A stretch of 10,955 nucleotides of DNA, taken from assembly GCA_028565715.1 (NCBI GenBank), contig JAOXYC010220572.1, forward strand, positions 1 through 10,955. Reading direction: 5' to 3'. Below the pieces are notes generated by a model. That model made no database searches and was not told where the DNA came from. It saw nothing but the letters and a program-made list of their open reading frames with translations. Source of the DNA: Phoronis pallida. Taxonomy: Eukaryota; Phoronida; Phoronidae. A program made the position numbers and the translations under genes. Each line of letters opens with the position of its first letter. The stretch's first letter is position 1. This document shows positions 1-6,727 of this stretch, piece after piece.

Positions 1-242
1 TTTCGTAATTCTCTGCAATGATTTTTCTTTCAACTGCACGCGGAATAAAAAGTTTGTCAGTCCTAGTGGAATATATAGACTCAAACGTTCGCTGCTAAGT
101 GATCTTGGTTTCTGTGGCGTAGACGGGTTACTTCTGCACTAAAGCACCTGTGAACGGGGCATATTGATTTCTTTAATTTACTGTCTCGGCGTTTTCTACC
201 TTTATGGCATATTTTCTAAAAACATCTCAATAGAGTATAAAT

Positions 243-412
243 AGGTCGACATCAGTTTTGAACCTTAAATGATCTCAAAGAAATCTGCAAAGGAGTTTTT
301 TTTTAGAAAACTGAATAATAACGCTCTCTCATACGTCAAAGATTTATTGTCATCTTATTTTCACAAAAACGAAATTACAGAATTTTTTAAAGTTCAAAAC
401 TTTTGTCGACCT
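243..412. repeat. Short palindromic MITE, family A copy 1
   Basis: A 170-bp segment is bounded by inverted repeats. The left arm (243-269) starts AGGTCGACATCAGTTTTGAA. The right arm (386-412), read on the minus strand, starts AGGTCGACAAAAGTTTTGAA. The arms agree at 24 of 27 positions. The interior is AT-rich, has no coding capacity and contains a weaker central palindrome around CGCTCTCTCATACG. A second diverged copy at 1579-1769 shares the ends and much of the left half, which supports a mobile family rather than a chance hairpin. No convincing target-site duplication was found, so the superfamily cannot be assigned. A TATAAATA sequence (236-243) abuts the left end and may be fortuitous. Confidence 0.6.
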
Positions 413-1174
413 GAAATAACACGAACATATTCCTTCTAACATATAATGATTTTTTTGTTGATTTTAAGCAAATATCTTAGCCGAGGCATGTACATTTGTA
501 TTTTTAGCGCATTCATTTAGAAATACACGAAACAATAATAAAAGAAAAATCGAAAAGGAAACTGTAACTGAACTCTCAAGAATAACATAACTGCCGCTAG
601 TCATCAATAATGAAATAATTAAAATTGCGGAGGCAGATTTCCCAAAACAATAGCAAATACATTGTAAGCAAGAGTGACCAAACACAGATACCTTTATCAA
701 AGATAAGATTTTCAAAGGTTTTTGATTCATTTGTAAATTAGTACTAAAGGGGTGGGAATATTTGTCTTCGGAAGGGACTCCTGCACCGAAAACGGGAACC
801 CCGGTGACGAAAACAGGGCCATCGCACCTCAAAGGAGTGTTAGTATAAATCATTCGCCATAATTATGCACGAAATCCATGGCATCCCTTAACAGTTTTGG
901 ATTGTTTTTGTTAATTAATGAGATACATCTTTCGCCCATTATCTTTAATTGTAAGAAAGACATTTGATAGCAGCGATAACGGTATCAGTTCGACCTCACG
1001 GATCGCAATAAACTGAAACATTGGTTTATAATTAATAATCTTTTCATCACAATTAATACACAAATGAATAGTATCAATTTCTAGATCATGTACAGCAAAT
1101 CAAGCGATTGTTTGAAAATATTTGGAGTTCACTAAGCACCTGCGAAGTAATGTGCTTGGTCTGAACTAGGGTCA
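413..1174. other. Gene-free AT-rich stretch
   Basis: No supportable gene was found. A 129-codon minus-strand reading frame (464-853) has one hydrophobic run (FSIFLLLLFRVFL), but it has no recognisable domain and no splice or promoter context. Its start lies in a small GC-rich island (771-820) holding two imperfect copies of a roughly 21-bp unit that both begin GGGA and end CGAAAAC. I treat the frame as fortuitous. AATAAA hexamers occur near 537 and 1004 without a gene to attach them to. Confidence 0.5.
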
Positions 1175-1196
1175 CAGTCGTCCCCGGGCAGTCGTC
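1175..1196. repeat. Direct repeat flanking CCCGGG (possible excision footprint 1)
   Basis: The 8-bp word CAGTCGTC occurs at 1175-1182 and again at 1189-1196, and CCCGGG fills the gap exactly. The surrounding DNA is AT-rich. This is the longest perfect example of a structure seen six times in the window. An 8-bp target-site duplication around three bases left from each end of a departed transposon would give this layout. The pattern is read directly; the explanation is inference. Confidence 0.6.
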
Positions 1197-1390
1197 ATTA
1201 ACACCACTTTTTTAGTCTTCAATGAAATCTTTATAAATAAGTGTATTCTTAACAATTCCATAGCTACGAGTCCTACGACTCAAGTTTCAAACGATACATC
1301 GTCGATTTTGTAGCAAAGTGCCCATATATAAACAACATTATCATTACATCATATTACATAGACGGAAAATACAAACATTACATAGGGGCG

Positions 1391-1440
1391 AAAGTAATCG
1401 ATAACTGGAATAGCTACAAAATGATAAAGTAATCGATTAC
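1391..1440. promoter_or_regulatory. Repeated AAAGTAATCGAT with a TAATCGATTA palindrome
   Basis: AAAGTAATCGAT occurs at 1391-1402 and again at 1426-1437. The second copy extends into the perfect 12-bp palindrome GTAATCGATTAC (1429-1440). Its core, TAATCGATTA, fits the P2 site (TAAT-YR-ATTA) bound cooperatively by paired-class homeodomains, and ATCGAT is also a Cut/Onecut-type core. Nothing nearby shows a gene under its control, so a regulatory role is only a possibility. Confidence 0.3.
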
Positions 1441-1578
1441 TCAATTTCAAAATTCCGAAAAACTAGAACACTGTTTCTTCTTCACAGAACATTTCAAATA
1501 AATCTATCCAGACGTTTTTAAAGTTACTGTCTTGACGTTTATAACAATTCAAACGTTTTTTATAAGAAATATTATTTG

Positions 1579-1769
1579 GGTCGACAAATGGTTTGAACTT
1601 TGAATGAACGTCAAAGATTTTGTAGTTTAGTTTTTTTGAAAAAAGATCAGAATGAAACACTGTCGTTCAGTGAGAGTTGGAGAAACAGTGTTTTTGATTC
1701 AATTTTCTCAAAATCACCTTAACAGAATTGTTTTTTACTACTTTAAAGAATTCAAAACTTTTGTTTACT
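1579..1769. repeat. Short palindromic MITE, family A copy 2
   Basis: The left end GGTCGACAAATGGTTTGAAC (1579-1598) matches the terminal repeat of the copy at 243-412: 23 of 27 positions agree with that copy's right arm read on the minus strand. The right end (about 1740-1769), read on the minus strand, begins GTAAACAAAAGTTTTGAATT and is a diverged form of the same terminus. The two halves also pair internally: a T-rich run followed by ACACTGT on the left faces the same motif read backwards on the right. The whole of about 190 bp is therefore an imperfect hairpin. A further related pair of motifs lies at 1783-1825, so the right border is uncertain and nesting is possible. Confidence 0.5.
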
Positions 1770-2201
1770 ATTTAAAAGCCTAAATAAGATTTGAACCATT
1801 TTACATAAACAAATGTTTGAAGTTTAAAAACCCTGAGGCGGTTAATTTAAGAGTCTTCTATAAGTTTTTTTAATTTGATCTCAGTGTGGATTAGGTTAAA
1901 ACAGTGTTTAGTGCGCTCGTAATGAAAACAAATAAACCGTATATGATGCACTAGTAATAAACCCCCTCGAGACACGGGATCAACTTTTCCCGATAGGTTC
2001 TCCGTCAGCACTGGAATATTCCGAGTTTCGATGCTTCTAACGCAGCTTACAAAACTTACTAAAAGCTCACATCGCGCACTTGTTAAACCTTGGCAAGGAA
2101 GTCTACATGGGTACAATAACATGATGCACTGAGCATTGAGTTTCTACACGATTTCATCTAGCTAAGACGCGCAATCCAAAAACCTCTTTTCCGATCAGAG
2201 C
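1770..2201. other. Gene-free stretch
   Basis: A 91-codon minus-strand reading frame (1847-2122) contains a GTAAGT donor-like sequence near 2058. It has no recognisable protein motif and no partner exon, so I do not call it. The segment at 1965-2110 is somewhat GC-richer than its surroundings. Nothing else supportable was seen. Confidence 0.4.
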
Positions 2202-2221
2202 ACATTTAGCCGGGACATGTA
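2202..2221. repeat. Degenerate direct repeat flanking GCCGGG (possible footprint 2)
   Basis: ACATTTA (2202-2208) and ACATGTA (2215-2221) agree at 6 of 7 positions and flank GCCGGG, which is one base away from the CCCGGG seen at the perfect sites. It probably belongs to the same class, with later substitutions. Taken alone it could be chance. Confidence 0.3.
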
Positions 2222-2345
2222 CTTCACTTCAAACGACAAATCGATATATTTAGACTATAAACTGAAAACTATAATGTTTGCAGGAAATAACGTTTCTACG
2301 CAATTTCCTGTCAAACCTCTTTAAAGCTTTAAATTGTTTTAAATA

Positions 2346-2381
2346 ATATCAACGCCGGTCTGCGGCAGGTCTGCTTGATAT
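2346..2381. repeat. Small hairpin with internal GGTCTGC direct repeat
   Basis: ATATCAA (2346-2352) and TTGATAT (2375-2381) form a 7-bp stem around a GC-rich loop of 22 bases. The loop contains GGTCTGC twice (2357-2363 and 2368-2374), separated by GGCA. The GC-rich loop stands out from the AT-rich flanks. The function is unknown; a transposon scar or small duplication is possible. Confidence 0.4.
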
Positions 2382-2582
2382 ATTTCTTGGTATTTTTAGA
2401 TTTGATTCCGTGAAAAACGGCTTGAAGTATAAGATATTTTTAATAAGAATTAGCTGTAATGAGTTCCAGAAAGTGGTCACCTGTAATAATTTAGAGTTTT
2501 ATATTTATATTATGAGCGTTCTAAATTGAAACTGAACGTGACGTTTTTGGCGAACTAAATGAACTGAGGAAAGCGCACGAAG

Positions 2583-2620
2583 GCATGATTATGCTAAATT
2601 AACAGAGCAATTAATCATGC
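2583..2620. repeat. 13-bp hairpin
   Basis: GCATGATTA (2583-2591) and TAATCATGC (2612-2620) are perfect inverted copies. The stem continues with TGCT facing AGCA after a 2-base bulge, leaving a loop of about 10 bases. It lies about 310 bp upstream of the candidate ATG exon at 2934. It could be a cruciform-prone spacer, a regulatory palindrome or a transposon scar. Confidence 0.45.
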
Positions 2621-2639
2621 GTATGAAGAGAAGACGATG

Positions 2640-2933
2640 TTGCAACCTCACTCTGTTTGAAACCCTCATAGAACCAAAGTACGCTTCTTAAATTCGCGCT
2701 ACTTTCCTCCGCCTAAAAAAAAACTTAGATCAAAATCACTTTTTAGTAGCAATTTGTTAATATTACGCCTTACCCATAGACACAAGATGTATTTTACGCT
2801 TATTTTAATTTACAATTTGTTTAAATTCGTTCGCAATGGGACACATTTTTTTTCTTGCGCCGTGATAGGGTCGATCATGTGATCCAGTTCAAAACAAGAT
2901 TACTACTGAGGTACGAGGGGATCTTGTTGGCAA
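2640..2933 (+). promoter_or_regulatory. Possible promoter and 5' UTR of the 2934 exon
   Basis: This is the DNA immediately upstream of the coding-like ATG. It has no clear TATA box. It holds a near-palindromic E-box, GATCATGTGATC (2873-2884, core CATGTG 2876-2881), about 55 bp before the ATG, and a GC-richer patch at 2640-2710. E-box promoters without TATA are common at animal genes. The assignment depends on the neighbouring exon being real. Confidence 0.2.
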
Positions 2934-2987
2934 ATGGACGACGTTGTTGAGAAACGAAAGCTGCCTGAATTTAAAGAGGCATTGAAG
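2934..2987 (+). CDS. Candidate first coding exon of an unidentified small protein
   Basis: An ATG at 2934 opens 18 codons reading MDDVVEKRKLPEFKEALK and is followed by AAG|GTATCT, a fair splice donor. The peptide is charged and strongly hydrophilic, unlike the Phe/Ile/Lys/Asn-rich peptides that this AT-rich DNA gives by chance. The start context is acceptable (A at -1 and -2, G at +4). Without splicing the frame runs 13 more codons to TAA at 3027. A strong acceptor follows at 3138 and keeps the phase. I do not recognise the protein. Alternatives are a chance frame, or a first exon joined to exons outside the window. Either acceptor in the window would end the protein quickly, at about 26 or 42 residues. 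Confidence 0.3.
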
Positions 2988-3138
2988 GTATCTTATCTAA
3001 AACATGTTCTGAATATAACGATAAATTAAATATTTTTATTATAATCCTTTCTTTGATTGGCACAGTTAGAATGATACCACTGAGGGTACAATATTTAAAC
3101 GTAAGAGAAAAAGAAAACACAGCTTGTTTTTATTTCAG

Positions 3139-3165
3139 TTGAGGAACAAAGACGCTAAAATCTAA
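3139..3165 (+). CDS. Candidate short terminal exon after a strong acceptor
   Basis: A pyrimidine tract ending CTTGTTTTTATTTCAG (AG at 3137-3138) is the best acceptor near the 2934 exon. It gives a 151-bp phase-0 intron (2988-3138). The exon reads LRNKDAKI and then TAA (3163-3165), so the spliced product would be 26 residues. The other two frames also stop within a few codons, so this is either a terminal exon or untranslated. The terminal repeat of a 402-bp MITE begins 31 bases after the stop and could have replaced the original 3' end. This is a low-confidence model resting only on splice signals. Confidence 0.15.
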   Translation: MRNKDAKI

Positions 3166-3196
3166 ATTGTGTTCGTTCGTCGTTGTTCTAATAATA

Positions 3197-3598
3197 GGGA
3201 GGTTTCGCAATTCACGGATACGGTTACGGTTACGGATATGATACACGTTACTTTTCGCATTTTGAAAATTCTACAAGTCATTTTGCTAAACGTCCATATA
3301 TTTCTTACAGAGGGCACAGTATTCAAGTTGCTAGCGAAAGTCGTTTGTTTTCTTTTTCATGTTGTAAAGACTTTCATCAAAAAACATTTTTTTAGATAAA
3401 GATTTATGTTATTTTGATAAAAATTCCATTTTTTTGACAAAAGCTGAAAAAAAGATTTACTGCAAGCTTGAAAATTGTGCCCCTTTTATGTAATGTCTGA
3501 TCGTTTTTCAAAAAGACTCGTTAACGTTTTCAGAACGGTAGCGGATGCTTTTTTCATATCCGTATCCGTATCCGTAGCCGTGATTAGCGAAACCTCCC
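3197..3598. mobile_element. 402-bp MITE with 44-bp terminal inverted repeats
   Basis: The left terminus (3197-3240) begins GGGAGGTTTCGCAATTCACG. The right terminus (3555-3598), read on the minus strand, begins GGGAGGTTTCGCTAATCACG. The two match at 39 of 44 positions. Both repeats end in four tandem hexamers of the form GGNTAC (last unit GGATAT). The element sits between TA dinucleotides (3195-3196 and 3599-3600), consistent with a TA target-site duplication as in Tc1/mariner-like and some other DNA transposons. The palindrome extends a further 3 bases on each side (TAA/TTA), so a PIF/Harbinger-like 3-bp site cannot be fully excluded. The interior of about 314 bp is AT-rich and encodes no transposase, so this is a non-autonomous element. 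Short reading frames across its ends are by-products. Confidence 0.85.
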
Positions 3599-3840
3599 TA
3601 TTACGCAGAATTGTATCTCCACAATTGCCAACAAAAAGGTGATTGCGTTTCAAGTTGTTATCTCTTTTGTGCAAATCTAAATATCGTATATTGGATGCAA
3701 CTGCACGGTTAAGGCTTTTTCATCTACGGATTAATTTAAAAGAATACAGTATTCGAGATTTATCTAATTAGCCTACCGTGCCGTTTATCAAAATTTATAT
3801 GTCTGAGAATAAAATGTCCAATATGATTCAAACATCCAAT
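3599..3840. other. Non-coding spacer
   Basis: AT-rich sequence right of the MITE with no supportable gene. A 96-codon minus-strand reading frame covers 3788-4078 without a recognisable domain. An AATAAA is present at 3809 on the plus strand. Confidence 0.35.
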
Positions 3841-3856
3841 GCGTCATAATTGACGC
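3841..3856. promoter_or_regulatory. Palindrome GCGTCA-TAAT-TGACGC
   Basis: Two 6-bp arms, GCGTCA and TGACGC, are inverted around TAAT. TGACG is the half-site core of CREB/ATF-type bZIP proteins, although the spacing here is wider than a classical CRE. It is CpG-containing in an AT-rich setting. No target gene is evident. Confidence 0.3.
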
Positions 3857-4011
3857 GACGTTTTTTATTGGTCCCTTGTTGCCGGGTAGAAAAGCAGTTA
3901 TTAAAAAGACTCGCCGTTCATTTAAAGTAATAAACTTTACGAAAATCACATACGGGGTTTTATTAATTGTGGCTGCAGCGATAAGACGAGAGTATCTTCT
4001 CGCTTCTCGGT

Positions 4012-4019
4012 TATATAAA
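4012..4019 (+). promoter_or_regulatory. TATA-box-like sequence TATATAAA
   Basis: TATATAAA is followed by AG and lies downstream of a GC-richer, palindromic segment (AGACGAGAGTATCTTCTCGC, 3985-4004). An ATG at 4100-4102 opens a 16-codon frame (MKSARESWLLFLKKWI, stop at 4148-4150) at a plausible 5' UTR distance. In AT-rich DNA such boxes occur by chance, so support is weak. Confidence 0.2.
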
Positions 4020-4103
4020 GATAAAAATCGTTTTGGTGGAATTTGATGATTAGATCTAGAGTGTTGCCCAATATACATCGACAGGAGTGGGCTCAGTATA
4101 TGA

Positions 4104-4121
4104 AAAGTGCCCGGGAAAGTT
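4104..4121. repeat. Direct repeat flanking CCCGGG (possible footprint 3)
   Basis: AAAGTG (4104-4109) and AAAGTT (4116-4121) flank CCCGGG (4110-4115) with 5 of 6 positions identical. It has the same layout as the perfect sites at 1175, 4403 and 9782 but is more decayed. Confidence 0.4.
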
Positions 4122-4285
4122 GGTTACTGTTTTTAAAAAAATGGATTTGAAGTTTTAGAAAATGTAAAGACTCGTTAACAGACAAAATACGATCAGGTAA
4201 AGTTGGTCGCAGCTGGACACTCATGCAGACAATTAACCTGGTAACTCGCTAATTAACTGTGAGCGATGACGGTGATTATCGCGAC

Positions 4286-4305
4286 TGAGAGACCCGGTTG
4301 AGACA
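4286..4305. repeat. Degenerate direct repeat flanking CCCGGT (possible footprint 4)
   Basis: TGAGAGA (4286-4292) and TGAGACA (4299-4305) agree at 6 of 7 positions and flank CCCGGT, one base away from CCCGGG. An alternative reading is a perfect GAGAC pair (4289-4293 and 4300-4304) around CCGGTT. It is the same size class as the other sites. Confidence 0.35.
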
Positions 4306-4353
4306 TTGTTACCGCCTCAGAGTCAGCGACCTAAGATTCAGGCCGAATATAGG

Positions 4354-4376
4354 ATATGTTGCTATATGCAACATAT
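4354..4376. repeat. 9-bp perfect hairpin
   Basis: ATATGTTGC (4354-4362) and GCAACATAT (4368-4376) are exact inverted copies around TATAT. It lies in the GC-richer block between the TATA-like site at 4012 and the candidate exon at 4988. The function is unknown. Confidence 0.5.
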
Positions 4377-4402
4377 GACAATATAGAGCGCACGGCAATC
4401 AT

Positions 4403-4422
4403 TACGTGCCCCGGGTACGTGC
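4403..4422. repeat. TACGTGC direct repeat flanking CCCGGG (possible footprint 5)
   Basis: TACGTGC occurs at 4403-4409 and 4416-4422 with CCCGGG exactly between. The layout is the same as at 1175-1196. The duplication also creates two copies of ACGTG, the core bound by HIF and other bHLH-PAS factors, in the same orientation 13 bp apart. If a nearby promoter is real, a footprint could have doubled a response element by accident. Confidence 0.6.
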
Positions 4423-4739
4423 ATTTTTAAAAGTCGCTGCTGAAGGGCAGTCGTATTGAAGATTTGAGGAGGGTTCCAGCGTACTTGACTCAAGCAAAGA
4501 AAACGAACATTTTCTATTCAACGCGAAGTGTTGATGTTTCATTGATAATACAAAACACGGGATACAAAAGACAGATCGATAGCTGGCTTCCTCGGTTTTG
4601 TATCTTTAATTCCGAGTCAAGCTTCGTAAAAAAATCAAGCTTTTAAAACCACAGTATCAAAACCACACTGGTACCGACATCAGAAGACGGCTTTCATTCT
4701 TAACGTTTTTCCTATAATTGCTATTTTTCTAGATATAGG
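4423..4739. other. Gene-free stretch
   Basis: A 60-codon plus-strand frame (4464-4646) has no recognisable motif and no splice context and is taken as fortuitous. No repeat of note was seen, apart from a shared 10-mer, GGGCAGTCGT (4446-4455), that also occurs in the 1175-1196 structure. Confidence 0.35.
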
Positions 4740-4987
4740 TCTACACATCTTAAACTTCGACGAGATTTATTGTTATAGAGAGAGGTACTCATCACCGCAT
4801 TTAAGCTTGCGCTGTGCACATGAGCGCATCGAGTTTCTCTGATTTATGAAGACAGCGCGAGCAAGCGTATGTAGGGCTATAACTCAAGGAGATGTGAAAC
4901 AGAGCGGGACACACATTAAGCAGAGGGAAATAGACCGTATTGGTTGTGTTTATGTTTATAGGTGAAAGCTGATTATCTACAGTAAAA
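4740..4987 (+). promoter_or_regulatory. Possible promoter and 5' UTR of the 4988 exon
   Basis: A GC-richer segment leads directly into an ATG with a consensus splice donor. It contains the inverted repeat TGCGCT...AGCGCA (4808-4828, with the GTGCAC palindrome in the loop), several GCGC/CG-containing words (4855-4870), and an inverted CCAAT box (ATTGG, 4939-4943) about 45 bp before the ATG. There is no TATA box at a good distance. This is inference from composition and context only. Confidence 0.25.
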
Positions 4988-4994
4988 ATGTCAG
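4988..4994 (+). CDS. Candidate minimal first coding exon (ATG TCA G)
   Basis: AAAA precedes ATG TCA G, and CAG|GTAAGT follows. This is a full match to the metazoan donor consensus immediately after a start codon with A at -3. Very short first coding exons followed by long introns are common in animal genes. The intron would be phase 1 and start at 4995. No acceptor in the window continues this frame convincingly: joining to 6217 gives MSAGRGGYIL then stop, and joining near 7621 gives an about 20-residue product starting MSEKSSEYES. The rest of the gene, if real, probably lies beyond 10955. The product is unknown. Confidence 0.3.
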
Positions 4995-6102
4995 GTAAGT
5001 TTTTCTTGTATTTTCTTACCAGGTTTTTTGTTTTTTGTATAGTTTTTAGATAGTATAGAGTGTTATCGTGAATTTACTGGAGGCGTTCGTTATCATGAAT
5101 TACCCACAGCGTAATGTTTCAGTTTTCCGAAACCAAAAATTTTCATATTACAATGTGAAACGTTAGGGCAGTTTCCAAAAGAAGCAATTTCTATTCCCAA
5201 AAAGGTTTCAGAGTTGAACATCCTCCAAGTTGTTTATATTTGGAAGTAACTTCCATGGATACTTATTTCCCGTTTTGTTTTCAATTCTATTTTTATGCCT
5301 GATTATAATTGTGCTGAGAAACGTGGCTTTGGTATCTGTACATGTAATTGTTCCCTGTATTGATAACATTGGACGCTATTCTGTTTGCACAAGCTCTCAT
5401 TAGCAGTAATTACTCTCCATTGAAAACAATTCATGTAACTTCCTTTTTCTAATTCAATTTACACCGCTATTTACGTTTTGTTTTGTTCTCCGGAGGATAA
5501 GTTGCATAATAAGTTCATGGTCACATAAAACTTTAATCAACGGTTGATTTAATACCCACCATATTAAATTGATTATTGCAAGATTTCAAATGAATTGATC
5601 GACCGTAAATTTAAAGCATGGCTCCTTCACCATAGGATAAGTAAGGTCTCGAAATGTTATGTACAAGGCGCACAACATATTTTGCTACATTTGTTTTTAG
5701 TGTGCCTTTTTAAAGTAAAAACTCAGACCGTTTGTTGATGTTTACTACATGCGTATCTGGCCTAAATATATTTCAAAATAGAATTAATGAGAAAATAACC
5801 TAATAGCCTATCAATCTGTTCATTTCTCATGCCGTATTAACCTCTTTTACCTGCGGAGTTCACATAATTTGAAGACAGTATAGAACGCACTGTTTTTAAG
5901 GTATATCATATTCAGTTGCTTGTATTTACACTGTGAATCAGTACTATTGTGATCAACATAATACAAAATATTAATATGTGACGACAAAATTCGCTATTTG
6001 AACCGAGACGTACACAAATAATAACATCAATGCACTCGTGTGTGACTGCTTTGGTCAAACACTGGACGATAGGACAATTATTCTAGGGTAATAGCCTACG
6101 TT
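4995..6102. other. Gene-free AT-rich stretch (possible first intron)
   Basis: No exon, RNA gene or mobile element could be supported. A small inverted repeat, TGGAAG-TAA-CTTCCA, lies at 5241-5255. If the 4988 exon is real, this is intron sequence. Confidence 0.4.
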
Positions 6103-6138
6103 GCCCTTTAGAGGGCTTACATACATTGTAATATGTAA
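6103..6138. repeat. Two adjacent small hairpins
   Basis: GCCCT-TTAG-AGGGC (6103-6116) is followed directly by TTACATA and TATGTAA (6117-6123 and 6132-6138) around 8 bases. Both stems are perfect. Two hairpins side by side may be the scar or edge of a small element. Nothing else identifies it. Confidence 0.4.
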
Positions 6139-6216
6139 AACAAACTCGATGTGTAAAATATATGTTAAGTTTTTAGAAGTCTGGTATTTGATGGGGAATG
6201 TTTTCTACTTTCACAG

Positions 6217-6291
6217 CGGGAAGAGGCGGCTATATTTTATGAACAAGTTACGGGGTTAATATTGACACCTTCTCGGCGCTGTTATTTTTGA
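6217..6291 (+). CDS. Candidate terminal exon, product unknown
   Basis: A good acceptor, TTTTCTACTTTCACAG (AG at 6215-6216), precedes 24 open phase-0 codons. They begin REEAAIFYEQ, end PSRRCYF and stop with TGA at 6289-6291. The opening is charged and helical in character. It is phase-compatible with the 2934-2987 exon, which would give a 42-residue protein, but not usefully with the 4988 exon. No AATAAA follows closely. It may be a chance frame after a chance acceptor. Confidence 0.15.
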   Translation, partial: REEAAIFYEQVTGLILTPSRRCYF

Positions 6292-6504
6292 TTGCTTTTC
6301 TCTCTTTCTCACATTTCTCGGGTTTTGGAATTTAATGAAGCTGACATGCCTCGTCGGATGAAGGAATTAACAACATTGATTCGGTTCATTTAAAAGAATG
6401 AGAAAAAATTATGTTGTAGATGGCTTTGGAAAATACAAAAAAGCGTCTCGAATAACAGCTCGGTGATTGGAGATAACTTTTTGTTGTTGGGATTATGATA
6501 AATT

Positions 6505-6727
6505 GGAGTAGCGCCCGTAGCTAAGTTGTATTGCTATTAACGCTGACGTCGGTGGTTCGAGTCCTGGTTAAGGCAGGCTTCAGGCTAGGTTAGGTTACAT
6601 GTACTGGTCTCTGGTATTTGTTGTTGAAGGTTGTGAGTTTTTTTGCACATCGGGAGTTGAAATAGCACTTGAGCCTGGGTACTCAAAATGTTTAAAATAG
6701 AATAGAATAGAATATAATAGAATAGAA
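6505..6727 (+). mobile_element. tRNA-derived SINE with (AATAG)n tail
   Basis: The head carries a pol III internal promoter: an A box, TAGCTAAGTTGT (6518-6529), and a B box, GGTTCGAGTCC (6554-6564), an exact fit to GGTTCGANTCC. The boxes are 36 bp apart, as in tRNA-derived SINEs. The tRNA-like head cannot fold fully (the T stem does not pair), so it is not a functional tRNA. A tRNA-unrelated body of about 125 bp follows, with tandem GGCTT/GGTTA words, and then a tail of AATAG pentamers. Mobilisation would depend on a partner LINE. The 5' border is approximate because no clear target-site duplication could be found. Confidence 0.75.
6695..6727. repeat. (AATAG)n microsatellite
   Basis: About six AATAG pentamers with one AATAT interruption form the tail of the SINE. 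Read on the minus strand the tract is (CTATT)n and could equally be the tail of a retroelement lying at 6728-6860 in the opposite direction. Confidence 0.85.

Noticed and set aside
464-853. 129-codon minus-strand reading frame
   Set aside because: It is the longest frame in the window, but it has no recognisable domain, no supporting promoter or splice context, and a composition typical of translated AT-rich DNA; I could not support it as a gene.
1847-2122. 91-codon minus-strand reading frame with an internal GTAAGT
   Set aside because: No protein family resemblance. The donor-like site lies inside the frame with no partner acceptor.
477-2224. Shared 17-mer TTAGCCGRGRCATGTAC at 477 and 2208
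   Set aside because: 15 of 17 matches is within what chance can produce in a self-comparison of this size, and the flanks do not align.
3169-3674. Two opposite reading frames with a shared T-x-T-x-T-D-M peptide pattern
   Set aside because: The shared pattern is only the translation of the hexamer array in the two terminal inverted repeats of the 3197-3598 MITE.
3788-4078. 96-codon minus-strand reading frame
   Set aside because: No motif, and it overlaps palindromic and TATA-like sequence on the other strand. Likely chance.
3511-4179. Shared word AAAGACTCGTTAAC near 3513 and 4166
   Set aside because: A 14-base match without extension into the flanks; not enough to call a repeat family.
6511-6575. 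A functional tRNA gene
   Set aside because: A and B boxes are present, but the spacing is short, the T stem does not pair, and a body plus pentamer tail follow; this is a SINE head.
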